DNA of 64,000 nucleotides, taken from assembly GCA_050110875.1 (NCBI GenBank), contig CP188828.1:124001-188000 (forward strand). Direction: 5' to 3'. The position numbers and the translations under genes were made by a program. Source of the stretch: Methyloligella sp050110875 (lineage in GTDB: Bacteria > Pseudomonadota > Alphaproteobacteria > Rhizobiales > Methyloligellaceae). Numbering within the stretch: the stretch's first letter is position 1; each line of letters begins with the position of its first letter. The notes below the pieces were generated by a model. That model was not told the origin of the DNA, did no database searches, and saw nothing but the letters and a program-made list of their open reading frames with translations. Of this stretch, positions 54,133 to 62,882 are shown one piece after another.

Positions 54133-55302
54133 CTACGGCTTGTTGCCGAGGGGCACGTTGACCGAGAAGCGGCCCGCGACCGACGGATCGAGCTCGGAAT
54201 TCATGGTGTCCGTATAATCGGCCGTGGCGCGGATGCTGTAATCGTCCGTCTTGGTCAAGGCGACTCCGCCGCCGACCCTGTTGGTGGGGGCGGCGTTGGT
54301 AAAGTCCGCTTCGTCCACGTTGAGACTGCTTTCGAAATATGCGAAGGGCTCGATCTTCTTGTCTTCGCCGGCCTGGAAAGGACGCTTGATCTCCGGCCGG
54401 ATGGAGACCCGGGTCTCGTCGATCCGTCCGGCATCGACACCCGCCACGGGGATGTTGCCGTCTTCGGTGATATGGGTGACGGCGCCGGAAGGCGTCAGCT
54501 GCAGATTCTTGATGCCCCAATTGCCGCTGACGCGCGCCTGGCTCAGGGAGCGGTTGGTGGCGTAGCGCGCGGCATCCTCGCCCGTGCGGGCCACATCCTG
54601 AGATTGTCCCCAAAGAGTTTTGGCGTCGACGATCACCTTGTCGGTGACCCGATAGGCCGCATACGGACCGGCCATATAGGCCTTGCCTATGACCTCCTCG
54701 GACGCGCCTTCGACATGCTGCTGGGCTTCGTCGGCCTGGACCATGCCGCCGACAAGCACGTCTGAATTCACACGATAATCGGCGCCGACATAGGTGGTGA
54801 CCGCATCGCCGCGGCGTCTGACGTCTCCGCCCGCATCGAGGGAGCGGGTTTGGCTGCTCACCCAGACATCGACGGGCGGCGCTGCGTGCCGGACCGGTTC
54901 CGGCAGCTTCAGGTCCTCGCCCTTCTCCTTCGCCTCTTGCAGGCGTTTGCGTTCCGCGTCGGTGAGGGCGGCGCGCCATTCGTGCAGGCTCGTCTCGAGC
55001 TTCGTGCCGTTTCCGGCGTCTTGCACGTTGAAGGGGGTTTTGACATTGCCGTCAGGCGTCCAGTGATCGGTGTTCAGCCGATTGGTGACGCGGCCCTGTC
55101 CCGGATTCGTCGAAAGCGTCCGGCCGAATCGGCTCTTGAGCATATCCTGGCTCATGCCCGGCACGGCGATGCAGCCGCTCGTATCCGTAGTGGTGCAGGC
55201 CTGTTGAGCGGATGCGGAAGATGCCAGCAGAAACACTGCGGACAAGCCGATGAAGATGCTGGTGGGCGCTGTTCGAGTCGGCGCCTTCTTCGTCTCGATC
55301 AT
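54133..55302 (-). CDS. Autotransporter-barrel outer-membrane protein without large passenger
   Basis: A 389-residue exported protein: signal peptide FIGLSAVFLLASSASA, a short Cys pair (ACTTTDTSGC), about 100 residues of charged linker, then an autotransporter-type barrel from DVWVSSQTRSLDAGGDVRRR through YMAGPYAAYRVTDKVIVDAK to ATADYTDTMNSELDPSVAGR. The C terminus SVNVPLGNKP lacks the usual final aromatic, which sits two strands earlier, an oddity for BAM recognition. It may be a porin-like or surface structural protein. Confidence 0.75.
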   Translation of the reverse strand: MIETKKAPTRTAPTSIFIGLSAVFLLASSASAQQACTTTDTSGCIAVPGMSQDMLKSRFGRTLSTNPGQGRVTNRLNTDHWTPDGNVKTPFNVQDAGNGTKLETSLHEWRAALTDAERKRLQEAKEKGEDLKLPEPVRHAAPPVDVWVSSQTRSLDAGGDVRRRGDAVTTYVGADYRVNSDVLVGGMVQADEAQQHVEGASEEVIGKAYMAGPYAAYRVTDKVIVDAKTLWGQSQDVARTGEDAARYATNRSLSQARVSGNWGIKNLQLTPSGAVTHITEDGNIPVAGVDAGRIDETRVSIRPEIKRPFQAGEDKKIEPFAYFESSLNVDEADFTNAAPTNRVGGGVALTKTDDYSIRATADYTDTMNSELDPSVAGRFSVNVPLGNKP

Positions 55303-55464
55303 GATGGCTCCGTTCCCTCAAGACGGCGAAATTGCCTTGTCTTCCCTCATGGAACAGCCTGCTTAATGAAGTCTGAATCTAGGCCAAGCCGTGGCGATAT
55401 AACAGCCTTCCGCGACAAAATGCGCTGCCTAAAATGTCGCCAAACCAGCTGCGAATTCAACTCA

Positions 55465-56190
55465 TTAGAAAGGGGCTTTGAGGCGTTGGCCGGTCTCGGT
55501 CCAAGCTGGCTCGGCGATCTTGACGAAGCTATCGGCCAGGCTTTCCGGGCTTTTCAGGGTGGCCGGATCCTCGCCGGGATAGGCTTCGGCGCGCATGGCC
55601 GTGGCGGTCGCGCCGGGATCGAGGATATTTACCCTGATGGGCGTTTCCCGAGTTTCGTTGGCATAGGTGAGGGCGAGAGCCTCCAGGGCCGCCTTGGAGA
55701 CGGAATAGGGCCCCCAATAGGCACGGGCGCTTCTGGCGGCGCCGGAGCTCACGAAAATGCACCGGCCGGCATCGGAGCGCCTGAGCAGCGGGTCGAGGGT
55801 GCGGATCAGGCGCCAATTGGCGTTGACGTTGATGGCCATGGCCCGCTCCCAGTTGGGCGTCTGGATATGGGCCAAGGGCGAGAGACCGCCGAGCACGCCG
55901 GCATTGGCGACGAAGATATCCAGCCGGCCGAAGCGCTCATAGAGCGCCGGCCCCAGACCGTCGATCTGCGTGCCGCTGCCGAGATCGAGGGGGATCAGGC
56001 TCGCCGTGCCGCCCTTTGCACGGATCGCATCGTCCACGGGCTCCAGGCTCTCCTGCTTGCGGGCGAGCAACAGCACATGAGCGCCTTCGGCTGCGTAAGC
56101 CTCGGCCACCGCGCGGCCGATGCCCCGGGAGGCTCCGGTGACGAGCGCGATGCGGTCCTTGAGGCGCAGATGGTTGGCGGGAGCAGTCAA
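55465..56190 (-). CDS. SDR family oxidoreductase
   Basis: A 241-residue classical short-chain dehydrogenase. ALVTGASRGIGRAVAEAYA is the NAD(P) site (TGxxxGIG), NAGVLGG the NAG motif, SSGAAR supplies Ser and YWGPYSVSKAALEA the catalytic YxxxK. It follows purF by 17 bp in the same operon; substrate unknown. Confidence 0.95.
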   Translation of the reverse strand: MTAPANHLRLKDRIALVTGASRGIGRAVAEAYAAEGAHVLLLARKQESLEPVDDAIRAKGGTASLIPLDLGSGTQIDGLGPALYERFGRLDIFVANAGVLGGLSPLAHIQTPNWERAMAINVNANWRLIRTLDPLLRRSDAGRCIFVSSGAARSARAYWGPYSVSKAALEALALTYANETRETPIRVNILDPGATATAMRAEAYPGEDPATLKSPESLADSFVKIAEPAWTETGQRLKAPF

Positions 56191-56207
56191 GCCTTAGCCG
56201 ACATTCT

Positions 56208-57716
56208 TTAGCCGACTTCGGCGAGGAAGGAGAGCTGCTTCTGAAGGGGCGGGCCTTCGCGGTCTTGCAGCCGCGTGGGGTATTCGCCGGTGAAGTGGTG
56301 ATCGGTGAATTGGGGGTGGTCGTTGTCGCGGCCTTCGTAGCCGAGGGCGCGATACATGCCGTCCACGGAGAGGAAGGCGAGGCTGTCGGCGCCGATGAAC
56401 TCGCGCATCTGCTCCACCGTATGGGTGGCGGCGAGGAGCTTCTCCTGCTCCGGCGTGTCGATGCCGTAGAAATCCGGGTGGCGGATGGGCGGGCAGGAGA
56501 CCCGCATATGAACCTCGGCGGCTCCGGCATCGCGCATCATCTGCACGATCTTCACCGAGGTGGTGCCGCGCACCAGGCTGTCATCGAGGAGAATGATGCG
56601 CTTGCCCTTGATGCGCGCCTGATTGGCGCTGTGCTTCAGCTTCACGCCGAGCTGGCGAATCTGCTGCTCCGGCTCGATGAAGGTGCGGCCGACATAGTGA
56701 TTGCGGATGATGCCGAATTCGAAGGGAATGTCGGATTCCTGGCTATAGCCGATGGCCGCGGGCACGCCGGAATCGGGGATCGGCACGATGACATCGGCGG
56801 GGACGCTGGCCTCGAGGGCGAGCTGCCGGCCCATCTCTTTCCGGACGTCATAAACGGAATGCCCGCCCACGATGGAATCGGGGCGGGAGAAATAGACATA
56901 TTCGAAGAGGCAGAGACGAGGGTCGTATTTCGGTACGAAGCGATGGCTCTCGAGTCGGGTGTTGCCGTTCTCGTCCCGGGTGGCCACGACGATCTCGCCA
57001 TTCTCGACGTCGCGGACGAATTCGGCGCCGATGATATCCAGGGCGCAGGTCTCGGATGCCAGCACCCAGGCGTCGCCGAGCTTGCCCAGGACCAGCGGGC
57101 GGATGCCGAAGGGATCGCGGGCGCCGACCATCTTCTTGTTGGTGAGGCCGACGAGCCCGTAGGCGCCTTCGACCTGGAGAAGCGCTTCGACGAAGCGCTC
57201 GATGAACTCGCCCTTCTGACTGCGCGCCACCAGATGGAGGATGACTTCGGTGTCGGAGGTCGATTGGCAGATGGCGCCTTGGCGGATGAGCTGCTCGCGC
57301 AAGGTGAGCGCGTTGGTGAGATTGCCGTTATGGGCCAGGGCAAAACCGCCGGAATCGAGATCGACGAAGAGGGGCTGGACGTTGCGCAGCACGTGATCGC
57401 CGCAGGTGGAGTAGCGCACATGGCCGATGGCCGCGTCGCCTTGCAGCCGGTCGATGACGGCGCTGGAGGTGAAGTGGTCGCCGACCAGGCCCAAGCGCCG
57501 CTCGGGATGAAAGCGCTCGCCGTCGAAGGTGACGATGCCGGCGCCTTCCTGACCGCGATGTTGGAGTGCATGGAGGCCGAGCGCCGTCAGAGCGGCGGCA
57601 TCGGGATGGTTGAAGATGCCGAAAACGCCGCATTCTTCATGGAGCCGATCGGCGTCGAACCAATCCGCAGGCGCTTGATGGTCTTCGGTGATCTGGTCGT
57701 CTGAAGTATGGGTCAC
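56208..57716 (-). CDS. purF: Amidophosphoribosyltransferase
   Basis: A 502-residue enzyme of the first step of purine synthesis. The glutaminase nucleophile Cys29 (LHEECGVFGIF) is preceded by a propeptide that must be removed. RIILLDDSLVRGTTS is the PRPP loop. GTG 57716 was chosen for the AAGGAT site 5 bp upstream. cvpA lies upstream in the classical cvpA-purF order. Confidence 0.97.
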   Translation of the reverse strand: MTHTSDDQITEDHQAPADWFDADRLHEECGVFGIFNHPDAAALTALGLHALQHRGQEGAGIVTFDGERFHPERRLGLVGDHFTSSAVIDRLQGDAAIGHVRYSTCGDHVLRNVQPLFVDLDSGGFALAHNGNLTNALTLREQLIRQGAICQSTSDTEVILHLVARSQKGEFIERFVEALLQVEGAYGLVGLTNKKMVGARDPFGIRPLVLGKLGDAWVLASETCALDIIGAEFVRDVENGEIVVATRDENGNTRLESHRFVPKYDPRLCLFEYVYFSRPDSIVGGHSVYDVRKEMGRQLALEASVPADVIVPIPDSGVPAAIGYSQESDIPFEFGIIRNHYVGRTFIEPEQQIRQLGVKLKHSANQARIKGKRIILLDDSLVRGTTSVKIVQMMRDAGAAEVHMRVSCPPIRHPDFYGIDTPEQEKLLAATHTVEQMREFIGADSLAFLSVDGMYRALGYEGRDNDHPQFTDHHFTGEYPTRLQDREGPPLQKQLSFLAEVG

Positions 57717-57910
57717 GGCTATCCTTGTCTCGCCCTTTGTAAATAAGAGCCGTGGCTGGCGCGTCAATGACCCCCTGCGCGTATCTCGTCGCCTTGTTCC
57801 TGGCCTCTTCGCGAAAGGGTTTAAATGTGGCGCGGCGTCGCGCCGGATGTCATCGACCTTTCGTCACGGCTTCGGTTCGGGACGCTACGCAACTAAGGTT
57901 TTGACTTCCT

Positions 57911-58570
57911 TTACTGTACGTTCGGCGTGGTCTCTGTCTCGGGCGCGGGCTCAGGCGCCGGCTCGGGTGTTGGTTCAGGTGCCGGCTCGGGCGGCGTTTC
58001 GCCCTCGGGCTGCACCTCGTCCCCGGCCGTTCCGGCATCCGGCGCGCCTGTGGACGGACCGGCCTCGTCGTCGGATTGGCCGGGAAGATGCGCTTCCGGA
58101 TTTTGGGGAATCAGCGATTCGATGGCGATCTGGGTCTGCTGTAGCAGGGGATAGGACTTGGCGTTCTCGACCCAGTCCGGCTGCTCCTTGGCGAGCGCCG
58201 TGAAGATGACGAAGACGATGGCGACCAGCAGGAACCCGCGGGCCAGGCCGAAGAGGAAGCCCAGGGTGCGGTCGAAGGCGCCGACCCGGCTGTCCAGCAC
58301 GTGGTCCGACAGGCGCAAGGTGATCAGGCTCACGACGATCAGCACGACGATGAAGACGGCGATGCCGAAGACGATCTGCGCGGCGGTGTCGGACGGGAAA
58401 TAGGGCTCGATGACCGTCCAGTATTTCGGGGTCAGGTAGAGAGCGGCGACGGCGGCGACGGCCCAGGAGAAGATGGAGAGAACCTCTCGGGTGAAGCCGC
58501 GCACCATGGCGAGGAAGCCCGAGATCAGCATGATCACGATGAGAATGATGTCGAGCCAAGAGATTGGCAT
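57911..58570 (-). CDS. cvpA: CvpA family membrane protein
   Basis: A 219-residue inner-membrane protein with four hydrophobic helices in the first 130 residues (ILIVIMLISGFLAMVRGFTR, LFSWAVAA) and a Pro/Glu repeat tail (PEPAPEPTPEPAPEPAP). CvpA is linked to colicin V export and to bile/envelope stress in enterics; its molecular action is unknown. Confidence 0.93.
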   Translation of the reverse strand: MPISWLDIILIVIMLISGFLAMVRGFTREVLSIFSWAVAAVAALYLTPKYWTVIEPYFPSDTAAQIVFGIAVFIVVLIVVSLITLRLSDHVLDSRVGAFDRTLGFLFGLARGFLLVAIVFVIFTALAKEQPDWVENAKSYPLLQQTQIAIESLIPQNPEAHLPGQSDDEAGPSTGAPDAGTAGDEVQPEGETPPEPAPEPTPEPAPEPAPETETTPNVQ

Positions 58571-58703
58571 GAAAGTGGCTCCCTCCGACCGCTTTTACGT
58601 TAACACGATTCCCGGGCATGAAGCATAAATGGGACGGCTGGGCAACGCTCCTAAGAAAGCTATACGGCGGTTTTTGGCCTTTGCGATGCTAAAGGCAGGG
58701 CGA

Positions 58704-60101
58704 TCAGGCCTCCGGATCGCTATCGAAGGGACCGAAGCGGGCGACCAGCTCCTTGAGCTCCGATAGCTCTACGCGTTCGATCCCGCCTTCGTTCGTCTGG
58801 GCGTCGTTGCCGGCGGGGAGGATGGCGCGGGAGAAGCCGAGCTTGGCGGCTTCCTTCAAACGCTGCTCCGCATGACCGACCCGGCGGATCGCGCCGGTGA
58901 GGCTCACTTCGCCGAAAAGCGCGGTGTGTTCGGGCACGGGCGTGTTGGTGAGGGAAGACAGAAGCGCTGCCGCGGCGGGCAGGTCGGCGGCCGGCTCGGT
59001 GAGGCGCAAGCCGCCGGCGACGTTCAGATAGACGTCGTGACCGGACAGACGCACGCCGCAACGGGCTTCCAGCACGGCGATGATCATGGCGAGGCGGTTG
59101 GAATCCCAGCCGACCACGGCGCGGCGCGGCGTGCCGAGAGAGGAGGGGGCAACCAAGGCTTGAATCTCGACCAGGATCGGACGCGTGCCTTCCATGCCGG
59201 CGAAGACGGCGGTTCCGGGGCTCAACTCCTCATGGTCGGAAAGAAAGAGGGCGGAGGGGTTTTCCACCTCGGCGAGGCCATCATAGCCCATCTCGAACAC
59301 ACCGATCTCGTCGGTAGGCCCGAACCGGTTCTTCACGCTGCGCAGGATACGGAACTGATGACCGCTTTGGCCTTCGAAATAGAGCACGGTGTCGACCATA
59401 TGCTCGATCACCTTGGGTCCGGCGATCTGCCCCTCCTTGGTGACGTGACCGACAAGGACCAGGCAATAGCCCTTGCGCTTGGCATGGCTGATCAGGGCCG
59501 ATGAACAGCCGCGGAGCTGAGAGATCGTGCCGGGCGCCGCGTCGAGATTCTCCGCCCAAAGGGTCTGCACGGAATCGACGATCACCAGGGCCGGCGTGTC
59601 GCCGTCGGACAGGCTCGCCACGATATTGGCGACGTTGGTTTCCGTGCCGAGGGCGACGGGAGCCTCGCTCAGCCCCAACCGGCCGGCCCGCATGCGGACC
59701 TGGGCGGGAGCCTCCTCGCCGGAGAGATAGATGACGGGGGCACCGTTCTGGCTGAGGGCGGCGGCCACCTGGAGGAGCAGGGTGGATTTGCCGATGCCCG
59801 GTTCTCCACCGACGAGAATGGCGGAGCCGGGCACGAGGCCGCCGCCGGTGACCCGGTCGAACTCGCCGAGATTCGTCTCGATGCGCGGCGCATCGCGGGT
59901 CTCGGCCTTCAGGCTCTCGAAATTCGCCTTTCGGCCTTTGCCGCCCTTGATGGAGACGAGGTTTGCGGTGGCGGGCGGGGCCGGTTCTTCCTGTTCTTCG
60001 ACGATCGAGTTCCAGGCGCCGCAGGTGACACATTTGCCGGCCCATTGGGAGGTGACCGCGCCGCATTCCTGGCAGACGAAGCTGCGAGACCGCTTGGCCA
60101 T
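58704..60101 (-). CDS. radA: DNA repair protein RadA
   Basis: A 465-residue RecA-like branch-migration factor. Zinc finger CQECGAVTSQWAGKCVTCGA at the N terminus, Walker A GGEPGIGKSTLLLQ, the RadA motif KNRFG (VKNRFGPTDEI) and a Lon-like C-terminal domain. ATG 60101 lies 4 bp after the alr stop. Confidence 0.97.
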   Translation of the reverse strand: MAKRSRSFVCQECGAVTSQWAGKCVTCGAWNSIVEEQEEPAPPATANLVSIKGGKGRKANFESLKAETRDAPRIETNLGEFDRVTGGGLVPGSAILVGGEPGIGKSTLLLQVAAALSQNGAPVIYLSGEEAPAQVRMRAGRLGLSEAPVALGTETNVANIVASLSDGDTPALVIVDSVQTLWAENLDAAPGTISQLRGCSSALISHAKRKGYCLVLVGHVTKEGQIAGPKVIEHMVDTVLYFEGQSGHQFRILRSVKNRFGPTDEIGVFEMGYDGLAEVENPSALFLSDHEELSPGTAVFAGMEGTRPILVEIQALVAPSSLGTPRRAVVGWDSNRLAMIIAVLEARCGVRLSGHDVYLNVAGGLRLTEPAADLPAAAALLSSLTNTPVPEHTALFGEVSLTGAIRRVGHAEQRLKEAAKLGFSRAILPAGNDAQTNEGGIERVELSELKELVARFGPFDSDPEA

Positions 60102-60105
60102 GGGG

Positions 60106-61269
60106 TTAAGCGTCTCCTCCGACATAGCGACGGGCGGCCCGCCGGCAAAGATTGGTCAGGATCTCGTAATTCACGGTGCTGGCGAACTGGGCGATGGTCT
60201 CGAGGGGCACTTTCGGCCCGATGAGCTGGGCGAGGGCGCCGCGATGGGCGTGCTCTTCCGGAATGCCAGTTACGTCGAGGGTGATCAGATCCATGGAGAC
60301 CCGGCCCATGATGGGGGCGGGGTAGGGGCCGAGATAGGCGTTGAGGGGCGGCTTGCCGTCGCCGGCCGACAGCACCCAGGAGATGCCGTCCGCATAGCCA
60401 GCTGCAATGGTGGCGATGCGGGCGGGTTTGTCGATAAGCCGGGTGGCGCCATAGCCGATCGTATCGCCGGCCGGCGCCTCGCGGATTTGGAGGATGCGGC
60501 TCTCCACGGTCACGACATTGGCAAAGCGATGCCCATCGCCGCCGGCAGGCTGGCCGCCGTAGAGGGCGATGCCGGGACGAACCTGATCGAAATGGTATCC
60601 CGTTCCCAGCATGACGCCGCCGGAATTGGCCAGGCTGGCAGGCGCCTCGGGCAACCGCTTGCGAAGTTCGGCGAAGCGGGCGCGCTGGGCCTCGTTTTTC
60701 GGGTGTCCGGGGGTGTCGGAGCAGGCGAGGTGGCTCATCACCAGGCTGAGGGTAAACGCCTTCAAGCCGTCTCGATCCTGCGCAAGCGCATCGAGCTCGG
60801 CCTCGGGCAGGCCGAGACGGTTCATGCCGCTATCGATATGGATGCCGGCAGGGAGGCTTTCGCCGCTCGCATGGCAAAATTCAGCCCATTCGCGGATCTC
60901 GTCCAGACTATTGAGCACGGGGCGAAGACCTGCCGCCTTGAAGAGCGGCGCGGTGCCGGGCATCAGCCCGTCGAAGACGTAGATGACGGCCTCGGGCAAT
61001 AGCTGCCGCAAGACCTGCGCCTCCTGAGGGGTGGCGACGAAGAAGGTATGGCAGCCCTCGCGCCAGAGCACCGGCGCCACCTTGGCAATGCCGAGGCCGT
61101 AGGCGTCCGCCTTGACCACGGCGGCGCATTCGGCCGGCGCGGCCCGGTCCCGCAAGAATCGGTAATTGGACGCCAAGGCGTCGAGATCGATGGTGATGAG
61201 GCCGGGGGCCGCGGCGATCAAGTCCGGTTCGTCGGCGGACGGCGAGGCGGGTTTCGCCTCTTCGCTCAC
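60106..61269 (-). CDS. alr: Alanine racemase
   Basis: A 387-residue PLP enzyme making D-Ala for peptidoglycan. The PLP Lys is in AVVKADAYGLG and the second catalytic Tyr in TIGYGATRL. GTG 61269 overlaps the dnaB stop codon (GTGA), a coupled start that excludes the longer in-frame extension running back into dnaB. Confidence 0.95.
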   Translation of the reverse strand: MSEEAKPASPSADEPDLIAAAPGLITIDLDALASNYRFLRDRAAPAECAAVVKADAYGLGIAKVAPVLWREGCHTFFVATPQEAQVLRQLLPEAVIYVFDGLMPGTAPLFKAAGLRPVLNSLDEIREWAEFCHASGESLPAGIHIDSGMNRLGLPEAELDALAQDRDGLKAFTLSLVMSHLACSDTPGHPKNEAQRARFAELRKRLPEAPASLANSGGVMLGTGYHFDQVRPGIALYGGQPAGGDGHRFANVVTVESRILQIREAPAGDTIGYGATRLIDKPARIATIAAGYADGISWVLSAGDGKPPLNAYLGPYPAPIMGRVSMDLITLDVTGIPEEHAHRGALAQLIGPKVPLETIAQFASTVNYEILTNLCRRAARRYVGGDA

Positions 61270-62753
61270 TCGAAACGCTCCGGCAGCCGCTCGTCGCCCG
61301 CCAGATTGCTGAACTTCGTGAACTCCGGATTGAACTGGAGCGTCACCGTTCCCGTCGGTCCATGGCGCTGCTTGCCGATGATCAGATCGGCCTTGCCCAT
61401 CACGATTTCCATCTCGTCTTGCCACTGGCGGTGCTCTTCGGTGCCCTCACGCGGTTGGCGTCGCTCTAGATAGTATTCCTCGCGGAACACAAACAACACC
61501 ACGTCGGCATCCTGCTCGATGGAGCCGGATTCTCGAAGATCAGCCAATTGCGGCCGTTTGTCGTCACGCTGCTCCACCTGACGGGAGAGCTGGGAAAGGG
61601 CGAGGACGGGAACCTCGAGTTCCTTGGCCAGCGCCTTCAAGCCGGTGGTGATCTCGGTGATCTCCTGGACGCGGCCTTCCGAAGCCCGCCTGGAGGAACC
61701 GGCGAGAAGCTGCAGATAGTCCACCACCAGGAAGCCCAAGCCCCGCTGGCGTTTCAGGCGCCTTGCGCGGGCGGCCAGCTGAGCCACGGTGATGCCGCCG
61801 GTCTGGTCGATATAAAGCGGCAGATTCTGCAGCTCCTGAGCCACTTCGACGATGCGGTCGAACTCGTCCGGATCGATACGGCCGCGGCGGATGCGCTCCG
61901 ACGAGATCGACGATTGCTCGGAGATGATACGGGTGGCGAGCTGTTCGGAGGACATTTCCAGGGAGAAGAAGCCGACCACGGCGCCGTCGGCATCCTTGCC
62001 CGTGTTGGGGTCGGTCCGGTGGCTCTTGGCCACGTGATAGGCGATGTTGGTGGCGAGCGCCGTCTTGCCCATGGAGGGGCGGCCGGCGAGGATGATCAGG
62101 TCGGAGCCCTGCAGGCCGCCCATCTTGCGGTCGACATCGGCGAAGCCGGTGGAGAGGCCCGACAATCCGCCGTCGCGGGAATAGGCATTCGCCGCCATGT
62201 CGATGGCGTCGGTGAGGGCGGCGGAGAAGGGAGAGAATCCCTGACCGTATTTGCCCGTCTCCGCCAATTCGTAGAGCTGCTGCTCGGCAAATTCGATCTG
62301 GGATGCGGGCGGGGCGTCGATGGGCGAATCGTAAGCGGTGTTGACCAGGGTCTCGCCGACCTGGATCAGCTCGCGGCGGACGGCGAGGTCGTAGATGGTG
62401 CGGCCGTAATCTTCCGCATTGATGATGGTGGTCGCATTGGCGGCGAGCCGGCCGAGATATTGCGGCACGGTCACATCGCCGGCCGGATCCTCGTTCTGAA
62501 AGAAGGTCTTCAAGGTGATCGGCGTGGCGCGCTTGCCGCCAAAGATCAGCTTGGCGGCGGCGCTATAGATGCGGCCGTGCAGCGGCTCGAAGAAATGCGT
62601 CTCCTTCAGAAACCCCGATACGCGGTCGCACGCCTCGTTATTGACCAGGATGGCTCCGAGAAGCGCTTGTTCGGCCTCGATATTATGCGGCAGCTCGCGG
62701 AATTCAGGCGACTCTTCGGCCGGCTGCCGGGGCAGAATCAGTGCGTTGCTCAT
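61266..62753 (-). CDS. dnaB: Replicative DNA helicase DnaB
   Basis: A 495-residue hexameric helicase. N-terminal domain from LPHNIEAEQALLGAIL, Walker A AGRPSMGKTALATN, Walker B-like FLVVDYLQLL, and the C-terminal RHGPTGTVTLQFNPEFTKF. No intein is present. ATG 62753 begins the conserved region. Confidence 0.97.
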   Translation of the reverse strand: MSNALILPRQPAEESPEFRELPHNIEAEQALLGAILVNNEACDRVSGFLKETHFFEPLHGRIYSAAAKLIFGGKRATPITLKTFFQNEDPAGDVTVPQYLGRLAANATTIINAEDYGRTIYDLAVRRELIQVGETLVNTAYDSPIDAPPASQIEFAEQQLYELAETGKYGQGFSPFSAALTDAIDMAANAYSRDGGLSGLSTGFADVDRKMGGLQGSDLIILAGRPSMGKTALATNIAYHVAKSHRTDPNTGKDADGAVVGFFSLEMSSEQLATRIISEQSSISSERIRRGRIDPDEFDRIVEVAQELQNLPLYIDQTGGITVAQLAARARRLKRQRGLGFLVVDYLQLLAGSSRRASEGRVQEITEITTGLKALAKELEVPVLALSQLSRQVEQRDDKRPQLADLRESGSIEQDADVVLFVFREEYYLERRQPREGTEEHRQWQDEMEIVMGKADLIIGKQRHGPTGTVTLQFNPEFTKFSNLAGDERLPERFE

Positions 62754-62882
62754 GCTGCGGACACTAGCTGAAAAGCAGCCCTTGGCTAGGGTAAGCGACA
62801 TATCGGAGAGAGCTGGCGGAGTGTCATCAACGCTTTACACAGGGCGGTGGAAAACTCTTCCGTCCCGCATCCAGTGCGCAGC

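Noticed and set aside
56265..57704. 479-codon top-strand frame opposite purF
   Set aside because: Shadow frame; purF is intact with catalytic and PRPP motifs.
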